A stretch of DNA of 64,000 nucleotides from Neptunomonas marina (GCF_004005935.1 NZ_SACQ01000005.1:1-64000), one strand, 5' to 3'; numbered from the stretch's first letter, positions 27,450 through 42,096 are shown. Numbers and translations are program-made. The notes: generated by a model from the sequence alone, not told the origin.

Positions 27450-30400
27450 GTGCGGCTAACTTTGTCCATCTACGTGTTCACACTGAGTTCTCTTTGATCG
27501 ATGGCTTGGTGCGTGTAAAGGGGCTTCTAAAGGCGGCGGCCGCGAACAATATGCCAGCCGTTGCGATTACTGATCAGGTTAATTTATTCGCACTGGTTAA
27601 GTTTTACAAAGCGGCATTAGGTGCTGGGGTCAAACCGATCTGCGGTGCAGATCTGTTGGTTCTGAATGAGCATGACCCTGAAGGGGAGCCGCACCGGATA
27701 ACCTTGCTGGTACAAAACGCACAGGGTTATCGAAATCTGATGGAGCTAATCTCTCAGGCGTATGCTGAGGGACAAAACTACATTGTGGATAAGGCGCTGG
27801 TCCACAAAGAGTGGGTCACTGAAAAGTCAGCAGGTTTGATCTGCCTATCCGGAGCGCGCGACGGTGAAGTGGGTCGAGCGATGATCTCGGGTAATGGGAC
27901 GGCTGACGCATTGCTTGATGAGTGGATGGCTCGCTTCCCGGGGCGTTTTTACTTAGAGGTGCAGCGCACTGGGCGGCCAAGCGAAGATATTGTTGTTAGC
28001 GAAAGTGTGCGGCTGGGTATCGAAAAGCAATGCCCGCTGGTGGCGACCAATGAGGTGATGTTTCTGGATGCCGAAGATTTCGAGGCTCACGAGGCGCGGG
28101 TTTGTATTAACCAAGGCCGCACGCTTGAAGATCCGCGCCGCCCGCGCAATTACTCTGAGCAGCAACACTTTCGTTCAGCCGAAGAGATGGCTGAGCTATT
28201 TAGCGATATTCCAAGTGCAATAGAGAACACAATAGAGATCGCCAAGCGCTGTAATATCGAGCTCGATCTAGGCATCTATTATCTACCGAAGTACCCCATT
28301 CCTGAGGGTATGACGATGGATGAGTTCTTCTGCAAGGTTTCAGAGGATGGCTTAGAGGAGCGGCTCTCGGTTTTATTGGATAAAGAGGATCCAGAGTACG
28401 CGCAGAAACGACAAGCGTATGATGACCGCCTTAAGTTTGAGCTCGATATCATAACGCAGATGGGTTTCCCCGGTTATTTCTTGATCGTCATGGACTTCAT
28501 CCAGTGGGCGAAAGACAACGGCATTCCAGTGGGCCCTGGGCGGGGGTCTGGTGCGGGTTCTTTGGTCGCTTATGCGCAGAAGATTACCGATCTTGATCCT
28601 TTGGAATATGACCTCCTGTTTGAGCGCTTCCTTAACCCAGAGCGGGTTTCCATGCCCGACTTCGATATCGATTTCTGTATGGAGAATCGTGATCAGGTCA
28701 TCGACTATGTTGCTCAAACATACGGCCGTGATGCGGTATCGCAGATCATTACCTACGGTACGATGGCGGCAAAAGCGGTGGTGCGTGACGTGGCTCGTGT
28801 TCAGGGTAAAGCGTTTGGTTTGGCTGATAAGCTCTCCAAGCTGATCCCCTTTGAGGTGGGGATAACGCTGTCCAAAGCGATGGATCAAGAACCTGCCCTT
28901 AGCGAGTTTGTTGAGGGTAGCGAAGAAGCTCAAGAGATCATGGAGATGGCGTACAAGCTTGAGGGCGTTACGCGTAACGTCGGTAAGCACGCCGGTGGTG
29001 TTGTTATCGCCCCCACCAAGCTAACTGATTTCTCTGCGACCTATTGTGATGCCGAAGGGCAGGGCCTCGTGACTCAATTTGATAAGGGAGATGTTGAAGA
29101 AGCGGGCTTGGTTAAGTTCGACTTCTTGGGGCTGCGAACCCTGACCATCATCGATTGGGCGCTGCAAACCATCAATGCAAAGCGTGAAAAGATGGGTGAA
29201 GAGCCGCTCGATATCGCGCGCATCGACTTAGAGGATAAGCCCACCTTCGATCTGCTGCAATCGGCTGAAACAACCGCTGTATTCCAGCTTGAATCCAGTG
29301 GTATGAAGGATCTGGTAAGACGCCTGCTACCATCGCGCTTTGAAGATATTGTCGCCCTCGTGGCGCTGTTTCGTCCCGGCCCTTTGCAATCGGGAATGGT
29401 GGATGACTTCATCAACCGTAAGCATGGCCGCGCCGAGCTGGCTTGGCCGCACCCTGATTACCAGTTAGATTCATTGCAACCCGTTTTGGAGCCGACGTAC
29501 GGCATCATCCTCTATCAAGAGCAGGTTATGCAGATCGCTCAGGTGATGGCAGGCTACACATTGGGCGGTGCGGATATGCTGCGTCGTGCGATGGGTAAGA
29601 AAAAGCCTGAAGAGATGGCGAAACAGCGGGCGATCTTCCTGGAAGGCTCTGAGAATAACGGCATCAATCGTGATCTAGCGGGTAACATCTTTGATCTTGT
29701 AGAGAAGTTTGCAGGCTACGGCTTTAACAAGTCTCACTCGGCTGCTTATGCATTGGTCTCTTACCAAACCGCGTGGCTGAAGAGGCATTACCCTGCGCCT
29801 TTCATGGCTGCGGTGATGTCTTCCGATATGCAAACTACCGAGAAGGTAGTCATCTTCATTGAAGAGTGCCGTAACATGGGTATTGCGCCCGTATCGCCTG
29901 ATGTGTGTACGGGCGAGTACATGTTCACGGTGAATGATGCAGGCGAGATTGTTTATGGCCTTGGGGCTATCAAAGGTGTGGGTGAGGGTCCTATCGAAGC
30001 GATCGTAAAAGCACGCCAAGATGGCCAAGGTGATTTCCAGAGTTTGTTCGACTTTTGCGAACGTGTAGGGCCTAAAAACCTAAACAAACGTGTGTTGGAA
30101 GCGCTGGTGCGCTCTGGGGCTTTAGATAAGCTCGGTCCTGATCGCGCCACCTTGTGGGCAGCGATCAGTGATGCGTTGCTAGCCGCCAATCAGTCGGCTA
30201 AGAACCAAGACGCGGGTATGTTTGACCTCTTTGGTGAGGTAGAAGCTGAGGCGCCTCGTAACCCTTATGAGGATTACCGTAATGTCCGTCAGTGGTCGGA
30301 CAAAGAGCGGCTCACCGGAGAGAAAGACACCTTAGGTCTTTACCTGACTGGCCACCCCATTGATGAATATGAGCAAGAGCTCAAGCATTTTGTGGGTAAA

Positions 30401-30940
30401 AAGATCGTGAACCTACAGCCTGCGCGTGGTCGGCAGCAGCGCTTCGCGGGGTTGATAGTGGATTTGCGTTTGAAGAAAACAAAACGCGGCGATTCGCTCT
30501 GCTTTTTGACGCTTGATGATCGCTCCAGCCGTATCGATGTGACCTTGTACGGTGAACTTTATGATCAATCGCGTGACTTAGCTACCAAAGATACGGTCGT
30601 GGTTGTCGAAGGTGAAGTGGCTCAAGATGACTATTCTGGCGGGCTTAAGGTGCGTTGCAGTAAGGTAATCAATATTGCTCAAGCGCGCGCCGCATATAGC
30701 CAAGGCGTGCAAGTAGCGGTTGACGAAGCTCAACTGAAAGGGCGTCGTTTTAATCAGTTTAAAGAAACGTTGGCCGCTCACAAAAACCCTGATGGAGTGC
30801 CGGTGTTGGTACGCTATCAAACCGCGACAGAGGCGGGTAACGTGCAGCTTGGTGATACTTGGCGCGTTGACGCAAATGATGATCTTCTCGTGGCATTGGC
30901 AGAGCAAGTAGGAACCGATAACGTCGCGGTTAAGTATTAA
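27446..30940 (+). CDS. dnaE: DNA polymerase III subunit alpha
   Basis: The 1164-residue replicative polymerase has an N-terminal PHP domain ([12 protein letters not shown]), the catalytic palm with PDFDIDFC (Asp pair, about residue 400), a fingers/beta-binding region, and a C-terminal OB fold followed by a tail. The length matches class I DnaE (about 1160-1175). The lpx-rnhB-dnaE-accA order is conserved across gammaproteobacteria. Confidence 0.98.
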   Translation: MSAANFVHLRVHTEFSLIDGLVRVKGLLKAAAANNMPAVAITDQVNLFALVKFYKAALGAGVKPICGADLLVLNEHDPEGEPHRITLLVQNAQGYRNLMELISQAYAEGQNYIVDKALVHKEWVTEKSAGLICLSGARDGEVGRAMISGNGTADALLDEWMARFPGRFYLEVQRTGRPSEDIVVSESVRLGIEKQCPLVATNEVMFLDAEDFEAHEARVCINQGRTLEDPRRPRNYSEQQHFRSAEEMAELFSDIPSAIENTIEIAKRCNIELDLGIYYLPKYPIPEGMTMDEFFCKVSEDGLEERLSVLLDKEDPEYAQKRQAYDDRLKFELDIITQMGFPGYFLIVMDFIQWAKDNGIPVGPGRGSGAGSLVAYAQKITDLDPLEYDLLFERFLNPERVSMPDFDIDFCMENRDQVIDYVAQTYGRDAVSQIITYGTMAAKAVVRDVARVQGKAFGLADKLSKLIPFEVGITLSKAMDQEPALSEFVEGSEEAQEIMEMAYKLEGVTRNVGKHAGGVVIAPTKLTDFSATYCDAEGQGLVTQFDKGDVEEAGLVKFDFLGLRTLTIIDWALQTINAKREKMGEEPLDIARIDLEDKPTFDLLQSAETTAVFQLESSGMKDLVRRLLPSRFEDIVALVALFRPGPLQSGMVDDFINRKHGRAELAWPHPDYQLDSLQPVLEPTYGIILYQEQVMQIAQVMAGYTLGGADMLRRAMGKKKPEEMAKQRAIFLEGSENNGINRDLAGNIFDLVEKFAGYGFNKSHSAAYALVSYQTAWLKRHYPAPFMAAVMSSDMQTTEKVVIFIEECRNMGIAPVSPDVCTGEYMFTVNDAGEIVYGLGAIKGVGEGPIEAIVKARQDGQGDFQSLFDFCERVGPKNLNKRVLEALVRSGALDKLGPDRATLWAAISDALLAANQSAKNQDAGMFDLFGEVEAEAPRNPYEDYRNVRQWSDKERLTGEKDTLGLYLTGHPIDEYEQELKHFVGKKIVNLQPARGRQQRFAGLIVDLRLKKTKRGDSLCFLTLDDRSSRIDVTLYGELYDQSRDLATKDTVVVVEGEVAQDDYSGGLKVRCSKVINIAQARAAYSQGVQVAVDEAQLKGRRFNQFKETLAAHKNPDGVPVLVRYQTATEAGNVQLGDTWRVDANDDLLVALAEQVGTDNVAVKY

Positions 30941-31025
30941 ATCCGGCTGGTTATCAAAGCCTGCTCACGGTAGAATTCCGTGCCATTGTCAGAAAATAAA
31001 TTAATGTTAGGGCGGATAGAATCGA

Positions 31026-31985
31026 ATGAATCCGAATTATCTGGATTTTGAACAGCCGATTGCTGAGCTGGAAGCTAAGATTGAAGAACTTCGACTGGTC
31101 GGTGACGACACAGAGATCAACATTGGCGACGAGCTGAATACGCTGTTGGATAAGAGTAAATCCTTAACCAAGTCGATCTTTTCAAACCTATCTGATTGGC
31201 AGATCTCTCAACTATCTCGCCACCCTCAACGTCCGTATACACTCGATTACATCGAGCATATGTTTACTGACTTTGAAGAGTTACATGGCGACCGCCATTT
31301 CTCAGACGATGCTGCGATTGTTGGCGGTATTGCGCGTCTAGATGGCCGCCCAGTTATGGTGATTGGCCACCAGAAAGGACGTGAAGTTAAAGAGAAGGTA
31401 CGCCGTAACTTTGGTATGCCTCGTCCAGAAGGTTACCGTAAGGCACTGCGCCTGATGGAGATGGCTGAACGTTTCAAAATGCCAATCCTGACGTTCATTG
31501 ATACACCGGGGGCATATCCGGGTATTGACGCAGAAGAGCGTGGTCAGTCTGAAGCGATTGCCTTCAACCTGTTGAAAATGTCGCAACTACGCACACCGAT
31601 TATCTCGACTGTTGTGGGTGAAGGCGGTTCTGGTGGTGCATTGGCCATTGGTGTCTGCGATGAGCTGATGATGCTGCAATACTCGACTTACTCAGTTATC
31701 TCGCCAGAGGGCTGTGCTTCTATCCTGTGGAAGAGTGCAGATCGAGCTTCTGATGCGGCGAAAGCGATGGGCATTACTTCACATCGTCTGCATGAACTGG
31801 GTCTTGTGGATAAGGTGGTTGAAGAGCCGCTGGGTGGCGCGCACCGTAACCCCGAGGCGCTCTGTGCTGCATTGAAAGAGCAGCTCAGCGCAACGCTAGA
31901 GCGTATGGAAGCACTGTCTGTTGAGGAACTGCTTGAGCGCCGTTACCAACGCTTGATGTCATACGGTATTTCCGAGGCATCATGA
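31026..31985 (+). CDS. accA: Acetyl-CoA carboxylase carboxyltransferase subunit alpha
   Basis: The 319-residue protein has the family N-terminal helix ([19 protein letters not shown]) and the carboxyltransferase core with [34 protein letters not shown] and [14 protein letters not shown]. With AccD it transfers the carboxyl group to acetyl-CoA to give malonyl-CoA. It overlaps tilS by 4 bp. Confidence 0.98.
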   Translation: MNPNYLDFEQPIAELEAKIEELRLVGDDTEINIGDELNTLLDKSKSLTKSIFSNLSDWQISQLSRHPQRPYTLDYIEHMFTDFEELHGDRHFSDDAAIVGGIARLDGRPVMVIGHQKGREVKEKVRRNFGMPRPEGYRKALRLMEMAERFKMPILTFIDTPGAYPGIDAEERGQSEAIAFNLLKMSQLRTPIISTVVGEGGSGGALAIGVCDELMMLQYSTYSVISPEGCASILWKSADRASDAAKAMGITSHRLHELGLVDKVVEEPLGGAHRNPEALCAALKEQLSATLERMEALSVEELLERRYQRLMSYGISEAS

Positions 31986-33268
31986 CCTTTTCAGCACTGA
32001 TCTCACCTCTGCGTGAGTTCTGTGTTGCATACCCCGCTCGGCGGCGTTTTATCGCCCTGAGCGGCGGCCTAGATTCGGTTGTGCTGCTCCATTTAGCTGC
32101 ACAAGCATTTCCTGACGAACCTCTCTATGCGATTCATGTTAATCATGGTTTGCAGGTCGAAGCCGATCAATGGCAAGCGTTTTGCGAAAGGCTGTGTGCT
32201 CAGTTGAATGTGCAGCTGTTTATACATCGTGTAGTGCTCGCATCCTCCAGTGAGCAAGCCGCGCGAGACGCGCGTTATGACGTTTTTGCCTCACATCTTG
32301 AAAAGCATGATCAATTGCTATTGGCGCATCATCAGAATGATCAAGCGGAAACACTGCTGTTTCGATTGATGAGAGGTGCAGGTTTGCGTGGCTTGAGTGC
32401 TATGGCACCTCATCGAAGGCTAGGTGAAGCGTTATTGTTACGGCCATTGCTGGGGTATTCCCGCCAAACGCTTGAGGCGATTGCTCAGGAGCGAGGTTAC
32501 GATTGGTGCGAAGACCCAAGCAATCGTAGCGACACGTATGCGCGAAACTATCTTCGTCATCAGATACTACCGCGTCTTTCTGCTCGTTGGTCTGCGGTTT
32601 CGCAGCTAGCGCATGTCACCGATCTGTTACGTGACGACCTCTACCTGCTCGAGAGCTATCTGGATGATGAGCTCGCTCGGGTGACCACGAGTGCGGAGCA
32701 ACTAAATCTGGATCTGCTGGGTAACGTTCCTGAACCGCGCCAACGGCCTCTACTGCGCCATTGGATATACCGAGCAACGGGTGTGTTAATCAACGCCAAG
32801 GACTTAACAGACATCGCGCACATGTTTTTGGGCTCCAAAGGCGATGCGCAACCGCAGCGTCAATTGGCGGGCTGGGCATTGCGCCGTTACCGCCAGAACT
32901 TATACCTTTTACGCCCTGAAACGCCATCGCATATATCGCTACCTGTGTTTACTGAAGGCCAGTTTCAGTTGCCGCATGGTGAGCTTGAGGTGGCACGCTC
33001 AACCGATGGATTAGGTATTCGCAGCGCAGAAAACCTGACGTGGGCGCTTGCTGGAGAGGGGCGCTCATGTCGTCCAGCAGGAAGGCCTAATAAAACGCTA
33101 AAGAAGCTCTTTCAAGAAGCTGGAGTTCCACCATGGCAACGCCGGCATTGGCCGGTTCTCTTAGATGGCGAGCATGTTGCAGCAGTTGCGGGTATTTGCG
33201 TCTGTGACGGGTATCAGATCAGTGAGCAAGGAATCGTTGGATTTCAGATAAAATGGCAACCATTCTGA
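31982..33268 (+). CDS. tilS: tRNA(Ile)-lysidine synthetase
   Basis: The 428-residue protein has the PP-loop [15 protein letters not shown] near residue 24 and [19 protein letters not shown]. The C-terminal domain holds the substrate-recognition motif [24 protein letters not shown]. It converts C34 of tRNA-Ile2 (CAU) to lysidine so that it reads AUA. It lies directly after accA with a 4-bp overlap, as in other gammaproteobacteria. Confidence 0.96.
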   Translation: MTFSALISPLREFCVAYPARRRFIALSGGLDSVVLLHLAAQAFPDEPLYAIHVNHGLQVEADQWQAFCERLCAQLNVQLFIHRVVLASSSEQAARDARYDVFASHLEKHDQLLLAHHQNDQAETLLFRLMRGAGLRGLSAMAPHRRLGEALLLRPLLGYSRQTLEAIAQERGYDWCEDPSNRSDTYARNYLRHQILPRLSARWSAVSQLAHVTDLLRDDLYLLESYLDDELARVTTSAEQLNLDLLGNVPEPRQRPLLRHWIYRATGVLINAKDLTDIAHMFLGSKGDAQPQRQLAGWALRRYRQNLYLLRPETPSHISLPVFTEGQFQLPHGELEVARSTDGLGIRSAENLTWALAGEGRSCRPAGRPNKTLKKLFQEAGVPPWQRRHWPVLLDGEHVAAVAGICVCDGYQISEQGIVGFQIKWQPF

Positions 33269-33301
33269 TTGTCTCAGCAGCGCAATTTTGCTATCCTGTA
33301 G

Positions 33302-36352
<3,051 letters not shown>

Positions 36353-36383
36353 TCGCTGTAGGTTAAAATATTTGTTATAAAAA

Positions 36384-36407
36384 GGGGGCTTGTCAGCCCC
36401 CTTTTTT
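36384..36407 (+). terminator. Rho-independent terminator after eno
   Basis: A 7-bp stem GGGGGCT / AGCCCCC with a 4-nt loop is followed by six T residues. It lies directly upstream of ftsB, so ftsB and its followers need a promoter between the terminator and 36424, or depend on readthrough. Confidence 0.92.
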
Positions 36408-36423
36408 GGCTCAGAGGTACACA

Positions 36424-36720
36424 GTGTTTCGTTGGATTCTGCTACTCTTATTGATCACTTTTGGCGCTTTGCAATATCGCCTGTGGTTTGGTGAAGCCAA
36501 CTTGAAGGAGGTCTGGTCGCTTAAAGAGCAGATTCAAGATCAACTAAGAGAAAACGAGCGCTTACAGGCCCGCAACCGCCAATTAGAAGCTGAAGTAAAC
36601 GATCTGCGCGATGGGCTCTCTGCATTAGAAGAGCGGGCGCGCAGTGGGCAAGGCATGATTAAAGAGGGGGAGACCTTTTATCAACTGGTCGAGCCTTTAC
36701 CCGATAGTCGTAGTGAGTAG
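36424..36720 (+). CDS. ftsB: Cell division protein FtsB
   Basis: From the GTG at 36424 (AGAGGT Shine-Dalgarno at 36412-36417) this is a 98-residue bitopic protein. It has one N-terminal transmembrane helix (FRWILLLLLITFGALQYRLW) followed by a leucine-zipper-like coiled coil (about residues 25-75). An upstream TTG at 36406 overlaps the eno terminator and is less likely. FtsB joins FtsL and FtsQ in the divisome. In most relatives it is followed by ispD and ispF; here truD begins 3 bp after the stop. Confidence 0.92.
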   Translation: MFRWILLLLLITFGALQYRLWFGEANLKEVWSLKEQIQDQLRENERLQARNRQLEAEVNDLRDGLSALEERARSGQGMIKEGETFYQLVEPLPDSRSE

Positions 36721-36723
36721 AGC

Positions 36724-37758
36724 ATGGAACTGCCAACGCAGTATCAATATTTGTATGGTAAGCCGCAAGTAACGGCCAAAATTCGCCAGCAACCTGAAGA
36801 TTTTCAGGTGACTGAGATTCCATCGTTTGAGCCAGAGGGCGACGGCGAGCACGTTTTTCTTTATATCCGCAAAGTGGGTGAGAATACAGACTGGGTTGCC
36901 AAGCAACTGGCCAACTTTTGCCAAGTCCCGGTTAAAGACGTGGGTTACGCCGGTAAAAAAGATCGTCATGCCGTCACTGAGCAATGGTTCAGTGTACGTG
37001 TTCCGCTAACGCGCGTTGTGACGTGGTCGTTATTTGAAACCGAAACCATTAAAGTGCTCAAGGCTGTGCGCCATCCGCGCAAGCTTCGTTTGGGATCGCT
37101 CGCGGGTAACCGTTTCACACTGCGGCTGCGCGATGTTAGCGATGCTGAGGCGTTTAAAGCCCGCCTTGAAAAAATTGTGGATGGGGTTCCAAACTACTTT
37201 GGTGAGCAGCGCTTTGGTTTTGAGGGTGGCAACCTACACAAGGGTTTAGCGTTGTTGAGCGGCGAGCTAAAAGAGCGTCAGCGTCACAAGAAAGGCCTGT
37301 ATATCTCTGCGGTACGCTCTTGGGTGTTTAACCATGTGTTATCTCAGCGTATTACCGAGGGGTTATGGGCCAAGGTTGTGACGGGGGATGTCATGATGTT
37401 GGCAGGGACTCAGAGTATTTTCAGCGCAACTGATCCTGAGCTAAACGATCTGCAAAATCGCCTAGATAGCTTTGATATCCACCTTTCCGGCCCGCTTTGG
37501 GGGCGCGGGGCATCAGGCGCAGCAGATGAGTCGTTATTGTTTGAGCAGCGTACCCTTGATCCATGGGAGAGTGTTTGCGAGCGTCTGGAGCACGTTGGGT
37601 TGCGCCAAGAGCGCCGCGCACTGCGGTTAGTTCCAGAGCACCTGAGCTTTGAGCAAGAAGCATCGGGTTGCTGGTTGGTGAGCTTTGAACTTCCCGCTGG
37701 TGCGTTTGCAACCAGCGTGTTACGTGAATTGTGTGTAGTAGGGCAGGAGTCGAACTGA
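36724..37758 (+). CDS. truD: tRNA pseudouridine(13) synthase
   Basis: The 344-residue enzyme has the catalytic Asp in VGYAGKKDRHAVTEQW (around residue 82) and the TruD signature NYFGEQRFGFEGGNL. It makes pseudouridine at position 13 of tRNA-Glu. It is normally preceded by ispF; here it directly follows ftsB. Confidence 0.95.
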   Translation: MELPTQYQYLYGKPQVTAKIRQQPEDFQVTEIPSFEPEGDGEHVFLYIRKVGENTDWVAKQLANFCQVPVKDVGYAGKKDRHAVTEQWFSVRVPLTRVVTWSLFETETIKVLKAVRHPRKLRLGSLAGNRFTLRLRDVSDAEAFKARLEKIVDGVPNYFGEQRFGFEGGNLHKGLALLSGELKERQRHKKGLYISAVRSWVFNHVLSQRITEGLWAKVVTGDVMMLAGTQSIFSATDPELNDLQNRLDSFDIHLSGPLWGRGASGAADESLLFEQRTLDPWESVCERLEHVGLRQERRALRLVPEHLSFEQEASGCWLVSFELPAGAFATSVLRELCVVGQESN

Positions 37759-37764
37759 AGCCTT

Positions 37765-38517
37765 ATGAAGAATATTCTAATCTCTAATGATGATGGCGTT
37801 TTTGCACCGGGTATTGAGGCTTTAGCCGCTACTTTGGCAAGCGTTGCCGCCGTGCAAGTCGTTGCACCTGACCGCAATCGCAGTGGCGCGAGCAATGCGC
37901 TGACGCTAGACCGCCCTGTGGAGGCACATCATCATACCAATGGTTTTGTGAGTTTAACGGGCACGCCAACCGATTGTGTCCACATGGGCGTGGCTGGGCT
38001 GTTTAGTGATGTACCGGATATTGTGATCTCGGGTATCAATGCCGGCGCGAACATGGGCGATGATGTGATCTATTCCGGCACCGTCGCAGCGGCTATGGAG
38101 GGGCGTGGTATGCGCTTGCCTCCGATCGCTGTATCGCTAGCGGGGAGCCATCCACAACACTACGATACTGCGGCGCAAATCGTTGCTGATCTTTTGTCGC
38201 ACATCGATTCGTTGCCGCTCCCGCGCAGGGCTCTGTTGAATATTAATGTACCCGATCTGCCGTTAAGTGATATCAAAGGAATACATGTCACTCGTTTAGG
38301 GCATCGAGCAGCAGCCGGTAAACCGGTGGCGGCGGCTGACCCGCGCGGTAAAGTGCGTTACTGGGTGGCTGGTGCCGGAGATGCTGTGGATAAAGCACCT
38401 GGAACTGATTTTTATGCGATCGAGCAAGGTTTTGTTTCTATTACACCGATCCATATCGATATGACGCTCAATAGTGCAATGGATGATGTCGCCCAATGGT
38501 TGGAGGCTGTGTTATGA
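37765..38517 (+). CDS. surE: 5'/3'-nucleotidase SurE
   Basis: The 250-residue metal-dependent phosphatase begins with the metal site [14 protein letters not shown] and contains [11 protein letters not shown] and [23 protein letters not shown]. It dephosphorylates nucleoside monophosphates and is linked to stationary-phase survival. Its stop overlaps the pcm ATG (ATGA), the classical surE-pcm arrangement. Confidence 0.96.
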   Translation: MKNILISNDDGVFAPGIEALAATLASVAAVQVVAPDRNRSGASNALTLDRPVEAHHHTNGFVSLTGTPTDCVHMGVAGLFSDVPDIVISGINAGANMGDDVIYSGTVAAAMEGRGMRLPPIAVSLAGSHPQHYDTAAQIVADLLSHIDSLPLPRRALLNINVPDLPLSDIKGIHVTRLGHRAAAGKPVAAADPRGKVRYWVAGAGDAVDKAPGTDFYAIEQGFVSITPIHIDMTLNSAMDDVAQWLEAVL

Positions 38518-39179
38518 GCGACCTCACACTTCAAGGAATTGGGATGACGTCCCAGCGAACACGTGACCGATTAGTGGCGCGTTTACAGCAGCAAGGCATC
38601 TCCAACGAAGCGGTGCTGGATGTGATCGGCGCAACGCCGCGCCATATTTTTGTCGATGAGGCGCTGGCGCATAAAGCTTATGAAGATACTGCGCTCCCTA
38701 TAGGTTTCAACCAGACGATCTCCCAGCCCTATATCGTTGCGAAGATGACAGAGGAATTACTTGCCTCTGGCCCGTTGGAAAAGGTACTCGAGGTGGGGAC
38801 GGGCTCAGGGTATCAGACCGCTGTGTTATCGCTATTAGTTGAGCGAGTCTACTCAGTCGAGCGGATTAAGCCCTTGCAACAAAAAGCCAGCACCCGGTTT
38901 AAGCAGTTGGGCCTGCGTAATATCACGCTGCAGCATACTGATGGCGGGATGGGCTTAACATCTCACGCCCCTTACGATGGCATTATTGTGACAGCCGCTC
39001 CTGACGCCGTTCCAGCGGAGCTATACGCGCAACTGGCCATTGGTGGGGTCATGATTATACCTGTTGGTGGCGAGCAGCAAGAGTTGTTGCGCATTACGCG
39101 TATAGACGAGTCCCGTTATGATGAAGTGCGTATTGAAACAGTGAAGTTTGTCCCACTTTTGAGTGGCACAATTAGTTAG
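38514..39179 (+). CDS. pcm: Protein-L-isoaspartate O-methyltransferase
   Basis: From the ATG at 38514 the protein has 221 residues and the SAM-binding motif [16 protein letters not shown] (about residues 90-105), preceded by [18 protein letters not shown]. It repairs isoaspartyl residues. An alternative upstream start at 38496 would overlap surE by 22 bp and is disfavoured. A DUF368 gene, not nlpD, follows. Confidence 0.95.
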   Translation: MSDLTLQGIGMTSQRTRDRLVARLQQQGISNEAVLDVIGATPRHIFVDEALAHKAYEDTALPIGFNQTISQPYIVAKMTEELLASGPLEKVLEVGTGSGYQTAVLSLLVERVYSVERIKPLQQKASTRFKQLGLRNITLQHTDGGMGLTSHAPYDGIIVTAAPDAVPAELYAQLAIGGVMIIPVGGEQQELLRITRIDESRYDEVRIETVKFVPLLSGTIS

Positions 39180-39188
39180 GAGAAGCTT

Positions 39189-40130
39189 TTGGAACAGAAG
39201 CAGCGCTCGATGCGGTCTTATTTGAGCATCGGTGGTAAAGGGATGATGATGGGAGCCGCTGATGCGGTACCGGGCGTATCCGGGGGAACTGTCGCGTTTA
39301 TTACTGGCATTTACGAGGAGCTAATCCACTCCTTACGCCAAGTCGACCTGAGTGCGGCGAAGATCTTATTCAGTGACGGCCCTAAGGCGTTTTGGGCGCA
39401 CATTAATGGCAGCTTCCTGTTAGCTCTGGTGGGCGGGATTATTTTCAGTCTGGCAAGCTTTGCGCATCTTATTGTTTATCTACTCGACACCTACCCAGAG
39501 ATGCTTTGGTCTTTCTTTTTCGGACTGATCTTGGCGTCGACATGGAGTGTGATGCGCCATATCCCCCGCTGGGATATGAATACGCTCTCCTTCTTTATTC
39601 TAGGTACGCTAAGTGCTTATGTGGTCACCTCTATCAGTCCGACGCAAATTGAAGCGACCTCCTTGATGATCTTTCTCGCAGGCTCCATCGCTATTTGTGC
39701 GATGATACTTCCGGGTATATCTGGAAGTTTTATTTTGCTGATTATGGGGCTATATGGGCCTATTTTAGGCGCCGTTAAATCTTTTGACCTGCCCGTCATT
39801 CTCTTGTTTATGTCGGGGTGTGTGGTAGGGCTGCTAAGCTTTGTCCGTGTGCTAGATTGGCTGTTCTCGAACTACAAGGCGCTGACGCTTGCTGTATTGT
39901 CTGGTTTCTTGCTGGGGTCATTGAATAAGGTGTGGCCGTGGAAATACACGACGGCGTATACGGTTGACCGGCATGGCAAGGAAGTTCCTTTAGTGCAAGA
40001 TAATATCTCGCCGTTTGCATATGAGGCGCTCACTGGGCAAAACTCCTTTATGGTGGCATCGCTGGTGCTGCTGATAGTCGGAATGGCACTGGTGCTGTTG
40101 CTGGATTCACGAGATACGCAAAGCGGCTAG
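39189..40130 (+). CDS. DUF368 family membrane protein (undecaprenyl-phosphate translocase family)
   Basis: The 313-residue, roughly eight-helix membrane protein shows the DUF368 signatures GKGMMMGAADAVPGVSGGTVAFITGIYEEL at the N-terminus (residues 15-45; note the PGVSGG motif) and MILPGISGSFILLIMGLYG (a repeated PGISG half) in the middle, which points to an internally duplicated fold. Members of this family (PopT) were reported to flip undecaprenyl phosphate back across the membrane, in parallel with DedA-family UptA. The start is TTG 39189 with AGGAG at 39179-39183. It lies between pcm and nlpD, which are adjacent in most relatives. Confidence 0.85.
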   Translation: MEQKQRSMRSYLSIGGKGMMMGAADAVPGVSGGTVAFITGIYEELIHSLRQVDLSAAKILFSDGPKAFWAHINGSFLLALVGGIIFSLASFAHLIVYLLDTYPEMLWSFFFGLILASTWSVMRHIPRWDMNTLSFFILGTLSAYVVTSISPTQIEATSLMIFLAGSIAICAMILPGISGSFILLIMGLYGPILGAVKSFDLPVILLFMSGCVVGLLSFVRVLDWLFSNYKALTLAVLSGFLLGSLNKVWPWKYTTAYTVDRHGKEVPLVQDNISPFAYEALTGQNSFMVASLVLLIVGMALVLLLDSRDTQSG

Positions 40131-40137
40131 TGTCTTC

Positions 40138-41037
40138 ATGGGTCGAGCTAGATACGGATTAGTCTACGTTGCACTTCTTTCTGCCCTAGCTCTGCTTGGG
40201 GGGTGTTCCTCTGGTTACGCCCCTGTCTCTGACCGCTCTATTTCACAAAGCCGTAATGTCGAAATTGTAAGATCTCAACGTGATAGATCGAGTTCGGCAA
40301 AAACATATCAAGTGAAGCGTGGCGATACGCTTTATTCAATTGCGTGGCGTTATGGAAAGGATTATCGCACGCTCGCTAAAATCAACGGCATTGGTAAAAG
40401 TTATCGTATCTATTCTGGACAAGTAATTCGTTTAGAGCCGCAATCTACATCTTCAATTAAGCCAATATTAAGCAAATCTAATGTTAAGGTGGAAAAGGCT
40501 GAAGCGGATGGTGTTTTAGTGCCAGTAAATCAAAATAGCCGTTTTGATGATCCACCAGCAGGTGATAATCCACCTAACAAAGCCGTTAAAACTGAAACGG
40601 TAAATGTCAGTAAGCCCGCGGAAGTAAAGCCGCGTGCGGTCTCTGTAAAAAAACAAAATGCCGGAAAAATTACTTGGAAATGGCCCGCAAAAGGCCGAGT
40701 CCTCAGTGGGTTTTCTAACAAAGGGAGCCGTAATCGTGGCGTTAATATTGCCGGAAAACGCGGTGATCCGGTTTATGCAGCGGCGTCAGGAAAAGTTGTT
40801 TATGCGGGAAGCGGACTACTGGGTTATGGAAAATTGATCATAATCAACCATAACCAAGAATACTTGAGCGCATATGCACATAACAGTCGCATATTAGTAA
40901 CAGAGAATGATAATGTTAACGTGGGAGATAAAGTTGCCGAAATAGGTAGGAGCGGTACAACACGGAATATGCTCCATTTTGAAATACGTAAGGATGGTAA
41001 ACCTGTTAATCCGCTAAAGTTTTTGCCGAAACGGTAG
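40138..41037 (+). CDS. nlpD: NlpD-family lipoprotein with LysM and M23 domains
   Basis: The 299-residue lipoprotein has a lipobox LGGC at about residues 19-22, a LysM domain (YQVKRGDTLYSIAWRYGKDYRTLAKING, residues 57-84), a Thr/Lys/Pro linker and a C-terminal M23 peptidase fold (GVNIAGKRGDPVYAAASGKVVYAG, then LIIINHNQEYLSAYAHN and MLHFEIRKDGKPVNP). The fold looks degenerate at its metal ligands in the way typical of NlpD, an activator of the amidase AmiC. In relatives the main rpoS promoter lies inside nlpD. Confidence 0.93.
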   Translation: MGRARYGLVYVALLSALALLGGCSSGYAPVSDRSISQSRNVEIVRSQRDRSSSAKTYQVKRGDTLYSIAWRYGKDYRTLAKINGIGKSYRIYSGQVIRLEPQSTSSIKPILSKSNVKVEKAEADGVLVPVNQNSRFDDPPAGDNPPNKAVKTETVNVSKPAEVKPRAVSVKKQNAGKITWKWPAKGRVLSGFSNKGSRNRGVNIAGKRGDPVYAAASGKVVYAGSGLLGYGKLIIINHNQEYLSAYAHNSRILVTENDNVNVGDKVAEIGRSGTTRNMLHFEIRKDGKPVNPLKFLPKR

Positions 41038-41080
41038 ATAAAGAAAATTATAATTAAAGCGACGTAAGGTGATGACAGTG

Positions 41081-42088
41081 ATGACTAATATCGAAAAGAA
41101 AGACGTTGAAAGTGGTGAGGACTTACCGCTGGAGTCAGTAGATCAGGAGTTGTCAAACGAGCATCTGGAAGCTGAGTCACAGGACGACGATACCCCCGAG
41201 TTTTTAAACAGTGGTAGAGGCCGTGGAAGTCTGGCACATAAAGACTTGATGAACGCCAAGTCTTTAGATGCAACACAGCTCTATTTAAATGAGATTGGCT
41301 TCTCTCCATTATTGACTGCCGAAGAGGAGGTTTATTTTTCTCGCTTGGCACTGAAAGGAGATGAGAAAGCCCGCAAGCGTATGATCGAGAGTAACCTGCG
41401 CTTGGTTGTTAAAATATCCCGCCGCTACATTAATCGAGGTCTGTCGCTACTCGATCTTATTGAAGAGGGAAATTTAGGGCTCATTCGTGCTGTAGAGAAG
41501 TTTGACCCTGAACGCGGTTTCCGTTTCTCAACATACGCTACATGGTGGATCCGCCAAACGATAGAGCGCGCCATCATGAACCAAACGCGCACGATTCGTT
41601 TGCCTATCCACGTTGTCAAAGAGCTCAATGTCTACCTACGTGCTGCTCGAGAGCTGTCGCAAAAGCTTGATCATGAGCCAACCGCAGAAGAGATTGCAGC
41701 GCTGGTGGATAAGCCCGTTGAGAATGTGCAGAAATTGCTCGGTCTCAATGAGCGTGTGGCATCGATTGATATGCCAATGGGTGACTCTGACAAGCCAGTT
41801 ATCGAAACAATAGCCGATAAAGAAACCTCTGATCCCGGTGTCTTGCTGCAAAACACTAATATCAGTGGCAACTTGAATAAGTGGCTAGATATGCTGCCTG
41901 AGAAGCACTCTGAAGTACTATCGCGCCGGTTTGGTTTGCGTGGCTATGAGATGAGCACGCTTGAAGAGGTCGGCAATGAGATTGGCCTCACGCGTGAACG
42001 TGTCCGTCAAATTCAAGTTGAGGCGCTACGTAAGTTGCGCGAGATCGTTGAGAAAAACGGCCTTTCTGGCGAAGATCTGTTGCGCTAA
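41081..42088 (+). CDS. rpoS: RNA polymerase sigma factor RpoS
   Basis: The sigma-70-class protein has about 335 residues from the ATG at 41081 (Shine-Dalgarno TAAGGTG; starts at 41069 GTG or 41072 ATG are also possible). It has region 1.2, region 2 with [23 protein letters not shown] (2.1-2.2) and [19 protein letters not shown] (2.3-2.4), and region 4 with the helix-turn-helix [21 protein letters not shown]. It directs the general-stress and stationary-phase programme. nlpD is 43 bp upstream. Confidence 0.96.
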   Translation: MTNIEKKDVESGEDLPLESVDQELSNEHLEAESQDDDTPEFLNSGRGRGSLAHKDLMNAKSLDATQLYLNEIGFSPLLTAEEEVYFSRLALKGDEKARKRMIESNLRLVVKISRRYINRGLSLLDLIEEGNLGLIRAVEKFDPERGFRFSTYATWWIRQTIERAIMNQTRTIRLPIHVVKELNVYLRAARELSQKLDHEPTAEEIAALVDKPVENVQKLLGLNERVASIDMPMGDSDKPVIETIADKETSDPGVLLQNTNISGNLNKWLDMLPEKHSEVLSRRFGLRGYEMSTLEEVGNEIGLTRERVRQIQVEALRKLREIVEKNGLSGEDLLR

Positions 42089-42096
42089 AAGACCGC

